From positions 10,262,863 through 10,326,862 of the forward strand of contig NC_084587.1 of the NCBI RefSeq assembly GCF_033807715.1: a stretch of DNA of 64,000 nucleotides. Reading direction: 5' to 3'. The notes below the pieces were generated by a model. It was not told where the DNA came from and ran no database searches. It worked only from the letters and a program-made list of their open reading frames with translations. Below are positions 1 through 13,700 of this stretch, in pieces (positions within the stretch are counted from its first letter, which is position 1; each line of letters opens with the position of its first letter). The translations under genes and the position numbers were made by a program. This stretch comes from Cololabis saira. Its lineage: Eukaryota > Chordata > Actinopteri > Beloniformes > Belonidae.

Positions 1-541
1 CACTCACAATCATGTACAGCTTAATGTAAAGCATTACCAGAAAACCTACAATACATGTTTACTTTTAGTTCAAATAATGAAGATAGTCGTAAAAAATTTA
101 ATTTTCAACATCTATTTGCCCGAACAACTTTAAAGCAGATGAGTTTTTCTGTTGTTGGAATTAAGTTATGGGATTCATTACATTATGATTTAAAGGGCTG
201 TATAAACATATTTCAGTTTAAAAAGAAATTTAAAGAGAAAAAGATAGCAATATATAGATGAAATAGTTAAAATATATAATATATGCGTAGACAGACAATC
301 TATCTTTGATTTTTTTTGTTATTCTTTCTTTATGATATTAACTAAGTAATTGTGCAGACCATCTGTTATTATTGTTCAATTTAGTTTTGAGGGAGGGGCA
401 GGTATAATAAGATTTTCTTCTTCCTGCTCCTTTCTGGTTATGGAATATGCTTTTGATTGTGTTGTCATTTTCCTTGTTTGTTTTTTTTGTTTGCATATTT
501 CCATGATCGGAATAAATAAAAATGAAATGAAAATGAAATAA
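1..541 (+). mobile_element. 5'-truncated LINE, 3' end
   Basis: A 68-codon frame at 55-261 reads like the extreme C-terminus of a fish non-LTR retrotransposon protein, with a conserved-looking 'KLWDSL' motif. It is followed by an AT-rich 3' UTR and an A-rich tail of AATAAA/AATGAA words ending at 541. The tail and the 'TTCTTCCTGCTCC' motif recur at about 7400 and 39370, so this is one LINE family with three truncated copies here. Clade not resolved. Confidence 0.6.
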
Positions 542-1214
542 TTGTGAGAAGTTGTGTTGTTCCAAGACCAACCAGGGCACCAAACAAAGAAAACATATGC
601 GTATAATTGGGAGAATTGCTTCTCCATGGTGACATAGGTAAAGTTTTATAGGAATAAAACCATAAAGAAAAGACTGTACACATCTCTGGAGCTGGTTGTT
701 TTGGAGATGGACGCGCCTTTACGCGCAGACTCCAGCGGAGCCGCATCACGGAGGCGTTTCCTCATCCGGACCGAACTCTAAGTGGGGTAAAACAATATTT
801 GAAACTTTCTGGGTGGGGCTTAGTGAGAGGAAAGAGAAGGACGGGGGTGAGAAAAAGGAGTTGGTAGTGTGTGTGGATCAGCAGAGGCTGGGTGGGTCCA
901 CAGAGAAGCGTTTCCACACAAACTCCCGTGCACGCCGCGCGTTAAAGGGCTTCCAGGTAACAATTACACACTTTCTTCACCTTATACAGTTATTTCACGG
1001 GCAGGTTAGTGTGTGCAAGTCTGATATGTTTTATTAGTGTATTAAAACTGCTTAAAAGTTAACTGAAGAAAATGAACTGAGCGCAAACAAAAACAAACCT
1101 AAAAAAGTTTTGAACGGACGCGCCTTCAGTTGGATGAAAAAAGTTGTGCTCTTTTTTTCTCTTAGTTTTCTTTTTCTTTTTTTCATTTCCAAGTAATTGA
1201 CTAGAGTATTTGGC

Positions 1215-1299
<85 letters not shown>

Positions 1300-1755
1300 C
1301 AAACGCAACAAACGCGCCTTTCAGCGCGCCTTTCCCGACGACGGGGTAAAAATCGATGAAAACCCACCAGATAAATAACCAGAATCGCAATTTACTGGCG
1401 TTTCAACGACTTGGGATCCCGTCCGAGTCGCCCCACATGTATGAAAACACGTTTATAGCGATGTTTTGAAGCGGAACCACCGGTTTTGTGGACCGTGAAG
1501 CGTCTGGATCCAGATGTGCGTTATAGTCGGAGATCTGGCTCCGCAGGGACCAGTTTGGACTTGAATGCAACGGTTTCCCTCCTCTCCCTGTCCGCCTCCT
1601 CTCCTCTTTTCTGCAACCATTATATTTGGAAACTATAAACTGATATCCCCTCGTGTAAAATGCTTGTGTGTTACATAATTCTATGCGTGGAGAAATACAG
1701 TAGATGCCTCCGCGGATCCTTAATTCCTGTGGTTATCAGTTCTCACAGGGCCACA
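542..1755 (+). other. Upstream region and probable 5' UTR of emp2-like gene
   Basis: No coding sequence is recognised. The segment is richer in G+C and CpG than its surroundings at about 690-960 and 1300-1600, which fits a promoter-proximal area for the + strand gene starting at 1756. A (GT)n tract interrupts it. No TATA box or transcription start can be fixed from sequence alone. In-frame codons continue upstream of the chosen ATG to about 1660 but do not resemble the family. Confidence 0.35.
1217..1298. repeat. (GT)n microsatellite
   Basis: About 40 uninterrupted GT dinucleotides, 460 bp upstream of the emp2-like start codon. Confidence 0.97.
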
Positions 1756-4700
1756 ATGTTGGTGCTGGCAGGGATCGTCGTTCTGCACATTACTACCATC
1801 ATCCTGCTTCTGGTGGCCACCATCGACAATGTAAGAGCACATTTCTTTATTTTCTTTCCTTATTTAAGCAATAAGTGTGGACTTAAGTGTGAACAAAGGG
1901 TTTTTTTTTTATCAGCTACAAGTGCCAATCAAGAGCTCCCACACGGAGCTGCAGTTGCAACACAAACATGTCAGGCAGCTCTGCCAGGCATGTGTGCAAA
2001 ACCACAAGGAAATAACCAGGAGTTAAATGTCAAAATATGAGTTTGCCACCCACAATGCAGCAGTTCTCAGACCTCCACAAGAAAAGGTCCAGCAATGCCT
2101 AGAGGAACACCGACCCGGTCTGCCCACACCGGCACATGTTCATGTAGTTTATGTAGGGCCGGTTCTAGAATATGATGAGTAGGGAGTAGGAATGGGTGAT
2201 ATTTTACTGTTCACGATAAACCGTCAAAAAAATTCCCCACGGTAAGAATTTGTCATCTCGTGGTAAAAACGATAAATTCCTGTTGATGATGTTTTTGTGT
2301 AAAACTGATTTATGGTTCTGTGTTAAATCCATGCACAACGTACGTGAAGGAAGGAAGGAAGGAAGGAAGGAAGGAAGGAAGGAAGGAAGGAAGGAAGGAA
2401 GGAAGGAAGGAAGGAAGGAAGGAAGGAAGGAAGGAAGGAAGGAAGGAAGGAAGGAAGGAAAGAGGAAGGGAAGAAGGAAGGAGAGAGCAGGAGGAAAGAA
2501 GGAAGGAAGGGAAAAAAGTAGGAAGGAAGGAAGGAAGGAAGGAAGGAAGGAAGGAAGGAAGGAAGGAAGGAAGGAAGGAAGGAAGGAAGGAAAGAGGAAG
2601 GGAAGAAGGAAGGAGAGAGCAGGAGGAAAGAAGGAAGGAAGGGAAAAAAGTAGGAAGGAAGGAAGGAAGGAAGGAAGGAAGGAAGAAAAGAGGAAGGGAA
2701 GAAGGAAGGAGAGAGCAGGAAGAAAGAAGGAATGAAGGGAAAAAAGAAGGAAGGAAGGAAGGAAGGAAGGAAGGAAGGAAGGAAGGAAGGGGGAGAAGGA
2801 AGGGAGAAAAGAGGAAGGGAAGAAGGAAGGAGAGAGCAGGAGGAAAAAAGGAAGGAAGGGAAAAAAGAAGGAAGGAAGGAAATGAGCCTGAAAGAAAGAA
2901 AGAAAAAAGGATAAATTCCTGTTGATGATGTTTTTGTGTAACAAACATGGCGGATCTGAGAGCGAGATAGATTTATAGTTACAAAGGTGGAGTTGAATTG
3001 GTATTTTTTTATCGTAATTTTTATCGTTATCGGGATAAATGCCAGAAATTATCGTGATATATTTTTTAGTCCATACCGCCCATCCCTAGTAGGGATGCAT
3101 CTCAGATCAGAGGGGGTGCTCATGCCTGGCACGTTATTCAACACTAAATTATGCATTTTCCCATAATTTCAAGCGGAATGATACTAGCAAAACAAGCATA
3201 TTTAAAGTGTATTTCAAATGCTTTATTGCAGCAATATTGCTGCAGAACAAAGAAAATGCTACATTTAGTCTGGACTACCTCACCCATCAGACAATCTAGC
3301 AACAGATGTTTCTTACCCTGAAAATAAAACATAGAAATTCAAACTAATTTTATCTATACAGCTGAAAACCATCACTAAACATGACAGTCATTTCAAGTGG
3401 AATGATACCAGTCAAACAATAATATTTAAAGTGTCTTTCAAGTGCATTTTTGCAGCAATATCGCTGCAGAACGCTACCTCACCCATCAGACAATCTAGCA
3501 ACAGAAAATAAAACATAGCAACAAAAATAAATATAACCATAAATAAACAGGACTGTCTCAGAAAATTAGAATATTGTGATAAAGTCCTTTATTTTTTCTG
3601 TAATGCGAAAAGGTCATACATTCTGGATTCGTCGATTTAACCCGGAACCATAAATCAGGCTTAACGCGCGCGCATTTGTCAGTTTTCTTTTCGTCTTTTC
3701 ACCTGAGCATGCAAACACATAAACTGAGGGTTCAATGCTTATGCACCCTCATAGAACCGGGCCTGAGTTTATGCATGTAAGACATGACAAAGGGAGAAAA
3801 GAAGGACTTCTGACATCAAATCTGCAAAACTCTGACTAAATATTGCATTTACAATACATGCTTCTTGATATTGTTATATTTATCTGCCTTTATTCTTCCC
3901 TTCAGGCCTGGTGGATCACCAAGACTGTGTCAACAGAGCTGTGGGGCACGTGGGAGTTGAAAAGCTCAGACTGGCACTACTTCAGCCTGAGAGGCTACCC
4001 GGAGGGCTCAACGCAAGAAGGTCTGACTTATGGAGTTTAAAATACGTACGGTTGTGTGAAATAGAGAGAGCAGCCACTTCAAGACCCAAGGTTTCATGCA
4101 CCAGGGCAAAATATAAATAATCTGGTTCTCGTGAGTTAGATAAATACGACCCAAGATGAACAAAAGTATCATGTTTTACAGAGTTTACGAAGCCGGCGAG
4201 CCTAAAAAAACTGAGCTCAGCGTTGCTGGTTTCCGAGGATTTACAGGTGAAGCAGCAGCCAGGTGCTACTTGTGAACACCTTTACAAAAGCAAAACATTT
4301 GGGAAGTATTCAGGTGTATATTAACACAACACCAAGCAGGAAAGACATAGCAAAGATCTTAAGAATTACATTTTCTTATTATTTTTGTCGGACTTTGGGA
4401 CGTTTTTAGGTTTTTTATACCTGACCCGACACAAACACCATCTTGTGACTCTGATGAAGGCGAAAGGAATTGCCGAAACATGTCAGGTATTTAAAAAACA
4501 AAAGAAAAATTCTTGTCCAACAAAAGGAATTAGCAAATTAAATTGTAAAGCAATGGAAAAAATTCACTTTATTAAATCAAAGATGTTAAGAGTTTATCAG
4601 GTATTTTCATAAAGCGCTGGCAGGAGAAAGCCCCGTCTGACGGCAGAGCTGCGTCTGAACGAACCCCAGGACCTCTGGGAGGCCGTGCTTTGGACCAAAG

Positions 4701-7700
4701 TTGAGGTGTTTGGTCACAATGCACGATAGGAATGGGCAATATTTTACAGTTCACGATAAACCGTCAAAAAAATTCCCCACGGTAAGAATTTGTCATCTCG
4801 CGGTAAAAACGATAAATTCCCGTTGATGACGTTTTTGTGTGAAGCTGATTTATGGTTCTGCGTTAAATCCACGCAGAAGGAAGGAAGGAAGGAAGGAAGG
4901 AAGGAAGGAAGGAAGGAAGGAAGGAAGGAAGGAAGGAAGGAAGGAAGGAAGGAAGGAAGGAAGGAAGGAAGGAAGGAAATGAGCCTGAAAGAAAGAAAGA
5001 AAGAAAGAATGAAATGAGCCTGAAAAAAAAGAATGAAATGAGCCTGAAAAAAAAAATGAAAGAAAGAAAGAAAGAAATGAGGCAAAAAGAAAGAAAGAAA
5101 AAAGGAAATGAGCCAGAAAGAAAGAAAGAAGGATAAATTCCGATTGATGAGGTTTTTGTGTAACAAACATGGCGGATCTGAGAGCGAGATAGATTTATAA
5201 TTCAAAAGATGGAGTTGAATTGGTATTTTTTTTATCGTCATTTTTATCGTTATCGGGATAAATGCCAGAAATTATCGTGATACATTTTTTTAGTCCATAC
5301 CGCCCATCCCTAATGCACAACATCATTCACACCAGCTGTCAAGCACGGTGGTGAGGAGGAGTGATTGGGGCTCGTTTTGCAGCCACGGGACATGGACACC
5401 TAGTTACGGGTTCTAACAGCACTTATCACGGAGGAGCGTGATCAGGAAATGGAGTTGTGGGGGGATGGCATCCCTCCCTCAAATAAAAACGGTCCAAATC
5501 ATCCCCCCTGTAAAACTGCCATCCTCCCTTTCCATCCCTTATGTCATTTCATCAATGAATGTGGTTTTACTGCTATTTCAACATTTAGAGTCATCACCAG
5601 AAAAATAACACCAGAAAAATAACTTATTTGACAATTTTCACCTGTTTCAAGTAAATTTTCACTTGAAATAAGTAGGAAAATCTGCCAGTGGGACAATATT
5701 TATCTTCTTATTACAATCAAAAAAATCTTGTTCCACTGGCAGATTTTTCTACTTATTTCAAGTGAAAATACTTGAAACAGGTGAAAATTGTTGGTTTGTC
5801 CAGTGATGAGTCTTGTTTTAAGTCTAATGAGATTTTTTTTTACTAAAATGAGACATTTTAACTAGAAATAAGACAAATATTCTCGTTAAGATTTTGAGTT
5901 TTTGCAGTGATCCATTTTACTTATCCTGTGAAGGACAGAGTCATATTGATAAGTTCAGAAAACTGTTTTTATTGTTGTGTTTTGATGTATTTGATGTAAG
6001 CCCAGTGGATATTTAAAGCTTACAGAAGGCTGCATTTAACTGCTGCTATGTCATTCCTGCAGTATTTCTGCAGGTGTTTTGGTCACTGCTATTATTTGTA
6101 ATATATTATATTATTTATAATCAGCACAAATTATCTGTCCCCATTTGATAAAATCCACCATCCCCCCTTTTTTTTTACTGAGCGTGATGTACTTTAGTAA
6201 ATCAATTCCTTTCGCAGGTAAACTTGGACAAAATCCTTCTTTTCGAAAGTCAAAAGCGTTGGCTGAAATAGTTGGACAATGATTTCAAAAATCCAGCAAA
6301 ACCACAACAGAAATGCTAGAAAAAGAAAAGAATCAAGGCGTTGCAACGGTCCAGTCCAGTGGTGAACCTTAGGACGGCTTTACCCGCCAGAATCTCTGCA
6401 AAACAGCAACGAAACATGTAAAACAAGGTTCTGAGAAACTGATTCCGGCAACAGTAACCACGAGTCACATCAGCAAGCGACTGAAATGATTTACTGTAGT
6501 TCTCCTAAAGCTGTGTTTGATCTTAAACTTGCTCTGCGTCTTTAAGATCGTCTGATATGTGAAAACTTCATAATTGAAGCGATATGTGAACGATGCCACA
6601 TGTCCTGATAATGAAACAAAACATCAATGAAACACGGAGATCTAGCCCCTCCCTCCCACGAAACAGCCAATCACAGGCCTGGACCCTCCCACCGGTTCTG
6701 ATTGGCTGAAAAACATTTGTTTTGGTTTGGTGCAGTCGGCCCCCCCTCTATTTGTTTGGCTTGTTTTGTTTTTTACAGTCTACTCAAGATGGGGAATTAC
6801 CAAGTTGTTAGGAGATACTGGCTAACCTGGAACCGCTTACCCCACCTTTAAGAGGGAGCGGTGTCATTAATACAGATATTAGTGGGTTTAATGGATTAAA
6901 TATGCAGAATTAATTATGTGAAAATGATATAGAGATCCAACAAATCCATTATTCCTTCAGTTGCAATTGTTGAAATTTCATGAATTAGTAGACTATAGTA
7001 TTCTGCAAATTATGTTTAAAGCTCATAAAAAAACGTTACCAATCAACATTCAGAAAAGATTTAAAAAAAGAGAAAGCAAGTATAACTTAAAAGGAACAGA
7101 AATCTTTAAAAAAAACAAGATTCAGGACTAAATTGATGGAATGTTGTGTTTTTGTGAAAGGAATCAGTTTATGGAACAATCTGAATAAAGAAAACAAAGA
7201 ATCCAAATCAAACATTATATTCAAAAGAACAATTAAAGCCTGTACGTTAAGGAAATATAATGAAAAATGTTAGTTAAGTTTGATTAACATACCCATAGCC
7301 GGCGGTAATTTTATTTTATTTTTTTATTTATTTAGTTGTTTTTAAAAATTTTAATTTATGTTATTTGTAAATTTATTTCTTGGGAAAAAAGGGCAGATTA
7401 GATAACATTCTTCTTCTTTCTGCTCCCTTTTCATTCACAATTTAGAAACATTTGTGTTTGTATTGTATTGAATTGTTTGTTTTATTTTTGAATGAAATAA
7501 AGAATAAAATGAAATGAATGAAAATGTGTTATGACCCTAAACGTGTTTCTGTGCTGTAGCTGAACAGATTAACATGTTTCTCACCGTGTGTGTTGTATTT
7601 TCCTGCTGCAGAGTTCCTCCAGACCGTGCAGGCCACTTCAGTGCTGGCCTGTATCTTCACCATCCTGGCCCTGTTTGTGTTCGTGGCTCAGCTGTTTACG

Positions 7701-10700
7701 CTGCCCAAATGCCAGCGGTTCACCCTGACCGGTATTTTCCAGCTGATCGGCTGTAAGTAACCTGGAGTCACAGGAAAAAACACATTCTTGTTTGTTTGTT
7801 TTCTCAGACTGTTGTAGTTTTGATGGATCGGGTCCATCCGGGGATGGAAATGCTCGACCGACTGACGACTCAATCCTCTATCCAAACATAATGTGAAGAG
7901 TTCAGACAAATAGAGCACTTGATATGACTGAAATAATAATAAAATACAGCAAAGTTGACATCTAGGTGATGCAGTGTCAGACAATTAGTTCAGCGCTGGG
8001 AACTTAGTGACTTTGGTGCTATATTTAGTGAGTATTCAGACTGAAAAATAGTAACTAGTTACCGTTATTAGTTACTTCATTAAAAAGTAACTCAGTTAGT
8101 AACTCAGTTACTTTGACCAAAAAGTAATGCGTTACTATGAAAAGTAACTTTTTAGTTACTTAAAAAAACAACATTATTTTAAATGCTCCCATTAATGCCC
8201 CTCTAGCCTTCATTTCAGCAGGTACTGTATGGATTTACATTGTGCATCGTGTTCTGCATTCTAAACAGTCTCCCCGCTTCTTCACTTCCTGTGTCAATAA
8301 CGTTGGTCGCTTAGCAACAAGCTGAGAACGGCCAATGAGCTTCAGCAGCAGCTCAAGAATGGGAGCCTTTGAAGAATCATTAATTACAGGGTCAAATATA
8401 ACCAATGGTGGCATGTCGGTTTATAAGAATCTTTTTGCCCAGAAGAAAAAAGAGCGACAACAACGACCTATAACTATTTTCTTCTCTGGTAAAAACACAC
8501 TGCACCGCGGCTTTAGGAGAAAAAGACGCTACAGAGCGAGTCGGGATGCAGCGGATCAGAAGAGCGGGGAAATATGTGCGAGGCGGTGCTGATCCCTGCA
8601 ATTTGAAGTAGAGTTGTCCCGATCCGATCACGTGATCGGAAATCGGGGCCGATCACGTGATTGCAGACTCGATCCGGACTCGGACGTTATGAGCCGATCA
8701 GGAATCGGATATATATATATATATCAGGGTTTCTGTTGTCCAGTAATTGCCGGATTTTGTCCGGTAAAATATGCCGAAGTCCGGTATTTTATAATCTCTC
8801 CGGTCAAAATGTCCGGTGAAAATACTCACTGGCGCCGACATCCACGTGTGCGTTGATTTATGGTTCCGCGTCGCACCGACGCAGAGTCTACAGCGTAGGG
8901 TTCGCAGCGACGCGCACCCTACGCCAGACCCTACGGCGTAGGCTCTGCGTTGGTGTGACGCAGAACCATAATTCCGGCTTAAAAGTAAACATGCGCCCAA
9001 GTACCCGTGCATGACAGGCAGACACACACGGGGAGAAGAGACAATTTCTTTAATTTTTATTTTTTTTTAAAACTTTATCCTTATGAACGCAATTGTTATA
9101 TACGGTAGTCCAACTTTCCTTATTTTAATCAGAACACTTTCTTTTTTCCTCTTCGGCGTGGAGTAGTGGGCTTGGAGCGGCAGCCATCGGTTAGTTTTTT
9201 CTTTTTAGATCCGAGGCTTTACATAGATGGTGGCTTCCGCAACTTTCAGGCGCTTTTTCTGCGCAAGCAAGCTTTATAGATGAGACCCCAGGACTGAAGC
9301 GGAGCTGCGGCGCCGACATTATGGTTCCGCGTCGCGGAAGGCTCTGCGTTGGTGTGACGCGGGACCATAAATCAACGCACACGTGGAGTAGTGGGCTCGG
9401 AGCGGCAGCCATACACCGCATGCGCGCAGAGCACGCCTGTTTGTTTTGAAGCTGAAGCAGCCCTATGCTAAAAAAAAAAAAAAAAAGAAAATAATTTTTT
9501 TTTATACTGACTTAAGAATGTTCAAGCTGCCTACCTCCTATGTGCTCAGTTTACAGTACACATGTTAAAATATAATAAAAGGGTCATCCTGCATAATTTT
9601 CTTTTCTCTTCTTCATTTTTTATTGTTTTATAAAAGTATCGGATCGGGACTCGGTATCGGCAAGTCCTCAAAATCAAAGGACTCGGACTCGGACTCGGGG
9701 GCAAAAAAACCTGATCGGGACATCCCTAATTTGAAGCCTTCTATAATAATTATAAAAAGAATTTCACTTATCACAGGTTCTTTTTGGAATGTAACCGCTG
9801 CGAAAAACCAGGGATTACTGTAATGACAATATCTCCACATTGCGAAACTCGCCTTCTCTTGGCTCATGACCGTCATGTTTTTGAATGTTCACACACTACG
9901 TTTCCTCCGGTCTCCGCGTGTGGGAAAAAAAGCTTCACTATAGCCAGAAATAACGGAGTAACGCACCGTTTGGTAGCGGTAATTGAGCAATAGAGTATTA
10001 AGGCTGAAATATGCTTCTGCGTCACACCAACGCAGAGCACACGCCGCAGCCGTGACGCCATGCTGAACCCTTCAGACTTCTCCGTCACTCCATTTGGTCG
10101 TGGTGCAGTACCCCCCGCGGCCACTAGTTAGCGATCTTTTTCTGAATGGTTTATCCGACTTTTTCCGGTCACTGTAAATCAAAGAGATAAGGACAACTAT
10201 TGTGCAAAAAACAAAAACAAAAAAAATCACATATAAACGAAGAAAAGGGCTAACAGTCAGGGCCCGGGCAAGTGCCGCCATCTAACTTCTGGATTGAGGT
10301 CAACCCGGAAGTAACAAAAATTGCCGTTCCTCAGCTGGCCACCGGAGGCTGGCTGCTGCCCAATTTAAAATGCTCAACATTACAGCAAAAATAAACATAT
10401 TTAGTCAGCTCAATTTATATAAAGCCTCACATTTATATCTAATTTAAGGCGTAGCCTTTTGATTGACAGTTTGTTCAGCCAGCGGTGAGTCATTATCACT
10501 TCCTCATCAGTCGTCGTCATGCTACACAACCAAGCGTCGGGTAAAAGCAGCCGTAATTCCTGATTTTGCCTCAGAAGCATGATCTAAAATGAAATGTTCT
10601 GCTGTAAACATCTGTCAGCTGCTCTGCCGCTCCTTCGGTGGGGATCGGCTGAGGTAGCTGGTAGCCACAGCTTGTAGCCACAGCTGTCTTTGATTGACAT

Positions 10701-13700
10701 GCGGCAGCACCAGTCGGCTTCCCAGGCAACTCGGCGCCCTACGAGCAAAAAGAGGCTTCAAAGTGGCTCCTCAGGACCTTTGGGTCACATGAGCGATGCT
10801 TCGTCGTTTGCGTTTTACAGCCTATGGGGTCGACTTAAAAGAAGAAAAAGGAGATAGTTTAAAGAAGATAAAATAAACTATGAACATTAATGCGACTGAA
10901 AATGGGGCGTGGCCTCCTCTGATAAAAGTGTTTCAATGATCCATTCACACGACGTGTTCTCTAATAAAGTTTGTATTTCGGATGTTAGAATAACAAAATG
11001 AAAATTAAAGCCGCAAGCAGCGATGAACGGACCCTCGTGCGTGCAATTTTCTCCAATAAAGGTCACGGACTCAAAACTCAAAACTAAGGCCGATGACACC
11101 ACCCACGACTCTTTATTTCAAACCATTCAAAAGTTATGGCAGAAAGTAGGAACTATCAAATATGGACCAATCAGATAAAGGGGGGGCGCGTTTTTTGGCA
11201 TCTATCGTGGCCACGGTAACGCTTTTGACTGAGAAAAGTAATGCCCATCGTCGCAGGATCGAGACGCACATTTTGATGTATAAAATATATTTAAAACATT
11301 TATAAAAAAGATATATGTACACACCTGGGTGGACATTACGGTTCAGGCCGTATTAACGGCCGAAGAAATGGCATAAATTGCGCCAAAATTACACGATTAA
11401 TTCAAAATGGCCGACTTCCTGTTCGGCTTCAGCCATGGCGCCAAGAGACTTTTCTTTAAGTTGCGACATGATTTTTTTATTTATGTTTATTTGATATGGA
11501 CATAGCAATTACATTGGACAAACCAGATGCATTGTTTAAGTGTTCTAGCACAAGTGCTAATTCGCAACACTTGTCCATAGGAAGCTTTTGAAAAGAATAA
11601 AGAGCAATACAATATTAAGATAAGAATGGGGGAAAAAAAAAGAAAATAAATAAAAATAATAAAATAAATAAATGAAAAAAACAAACAAACAACAAAACAA
11701 TTAGGGAATCAACGAAATACAAACAATTTTCAATTAGAAACATAAAAAGACAACAAAGCAAGCAGTCAACAAGTTAAGAACTATTCATGTGTACACTGCT
11801 GATTGGATTTCAACCACTGATTGAGTCCTTTGTTAAAAGCTTTTGTATTGGTCTCTAATTTGAACTCAGTGGGTAGAGTTCCAAAGTTTTGCCCCCTTTA
11901 CAGAGAGAGCAGACTGGCAGAAAGAAGTGTTGCATTGTGGGATGAGACAGTCACCACTAGTGGATGCTCGTGTGGTCGCTCTGCGAGAGCTGTGACGCCT
12001 AATGGCTACGTCAGAGAACAGTGTTGACACATGATTATTTAAACATTTAAAGAAAAATGTTAAAATACTGAGGTTAATACAATTTTCAAAAGTGAGGAGG
12101 TTGTGTTTCCTTAAGATGCGGCAATGATGCCATTTCATTGGTTTTTGGTCCATGATTTTTATTGCTTGCTTGTATATAGAGACTAGGTTTCATAGTGGTT
12201 GTGGAAGCCTGTGACCATGATGTGATGCAGTATGATAAATGAGAAAGAATCATAGCATGCATGTATAGTTTTGCAGCTTGGTGAGACAGGTTCCTTCTGA
12301 TAAAACGAAAACAGTTAAGATTTGGTTTGACCTTGTTATAGATGTACTTAACCTGACTGTCAAATTTCAAATGTTTTTCTAGGATAATACATGATACAGG
12401 TGTGTACCGATTTTCGTGCATGTACGTCAAACCGTATTGTGGGGCTTTAGGCACGATGTTTTCTAGGGGGCGCTGTTGAGCCATTAGGCCACGCCCATTA
12501 ATGCAAACCATTAAATATCACATTTTTCGCCAGGCCAGGCTTGCGTGCAAAATTTGGTGACTTTTGGTGCACGTTTAGGGGGAAAAAAGGCCCTCATTTC
12601 GTCGGAAGAAGGAAAATAAAAACATAGTAAAACAAAACCTCTGCCCTTTGATGTGAAATGCATTCTGGGAATGCTGTCACAAGACTCCACTGGATGCGTC
12701 CTTGATAAAAGGAGCGGAGCAGGAACCCGTCCAGGGGTGACGAGCGTACTTGTCTCGATAGGAACTGTTCTTCTACTTCAGAAGAGCACAAGTCCAGACA
12801 AGTCAGTGCGGAGAAATCAAACTCTGCCGTTAACAGTCGATGAGGTTGATGGTTATCAGCGCCGTTATAATGAAAACAAAACACAATACAGACGTGATGG
12901 TTTTTTTTTTTCTCAACTAATTGAGTTGAAGAAGCCTTTTCCAGTCGAGCCAGCTGTCCTGCCTCACCAAAAAAGAAGAAAAGTAAATAAAGTCACCTTA
13001 GATGATACTCAACTCCAAGCTTCAGGCATATTTAGAGGTGACGACAGCAGGACTCTGAGAAAGAGTCGCTCGGGGAGCGGGTATTGTGCAGCAGCCTGGT
13101 CCTGTCCTCTATGACTGCACACATCACCTGGACAATATGATGGAGACTTTCAGCAGCTCTGCAACTCTTGTTGTGTTAGTAGAAAAACAAAATTAATGCG
13201 ACTCAGGAAGAAGATGCATGTTTTGTCAATACAGGACTGTCTCAGAAAATTAGAATATTGTGATAAAGTCCTTTATTTTCTGTAATGCAAAAATGTCATA
13301 CATTCTGGATTCATTACAAATCAACTGAAATATTGCAAGCCTTTTATTATTTTAATATTGCTGATCATGGCTTACAGCTGAAGAAAACTCAAATATCCTA
13401 TCTAAAAAAATTTGAATATTCTGGGAATCTTAATCTTAAACTGTAAGCCATAATCAGCAATATTAAAATAATAAAAGGCTTGCAATATTTCAGTTGATTT
13501 GTAATGAATCCAGAATGTATGACATTTTTGTTTTTTTAATTGCATTGCAGAACTTTATCACAATATTCTAATTTTCTGAGACAGTCCTATACGTGTGAAT
13601 GTGAAGCCTAACGAGAGCTACAGTTAAGGCGACTAGTGATGTTCCATACCACCGATTTCCTTTCCGATCCGATAGAGTAAAATTCAGGCTGGTATCGGCG

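Noticed and set aside
1660..1755. Upstream in-frame start for the emp2-like gene
   Set aside because: It would add 32 residues without family similarity ahead of the conserved MLVL start and TM1.
2204..2948. Long frames of FLPS and EGRK repeats on both strands
   Set aside because: Translations of a GGAA microsatellite inside a hAT element. The same applies to 4744-5241, 27685-28097, 29102-29989, 60276-60884 and 61026-61312.
12653..13114. 153-codon open frame as a gene
   Set aside because: No recognisable motif, no splice context, and within an intron.
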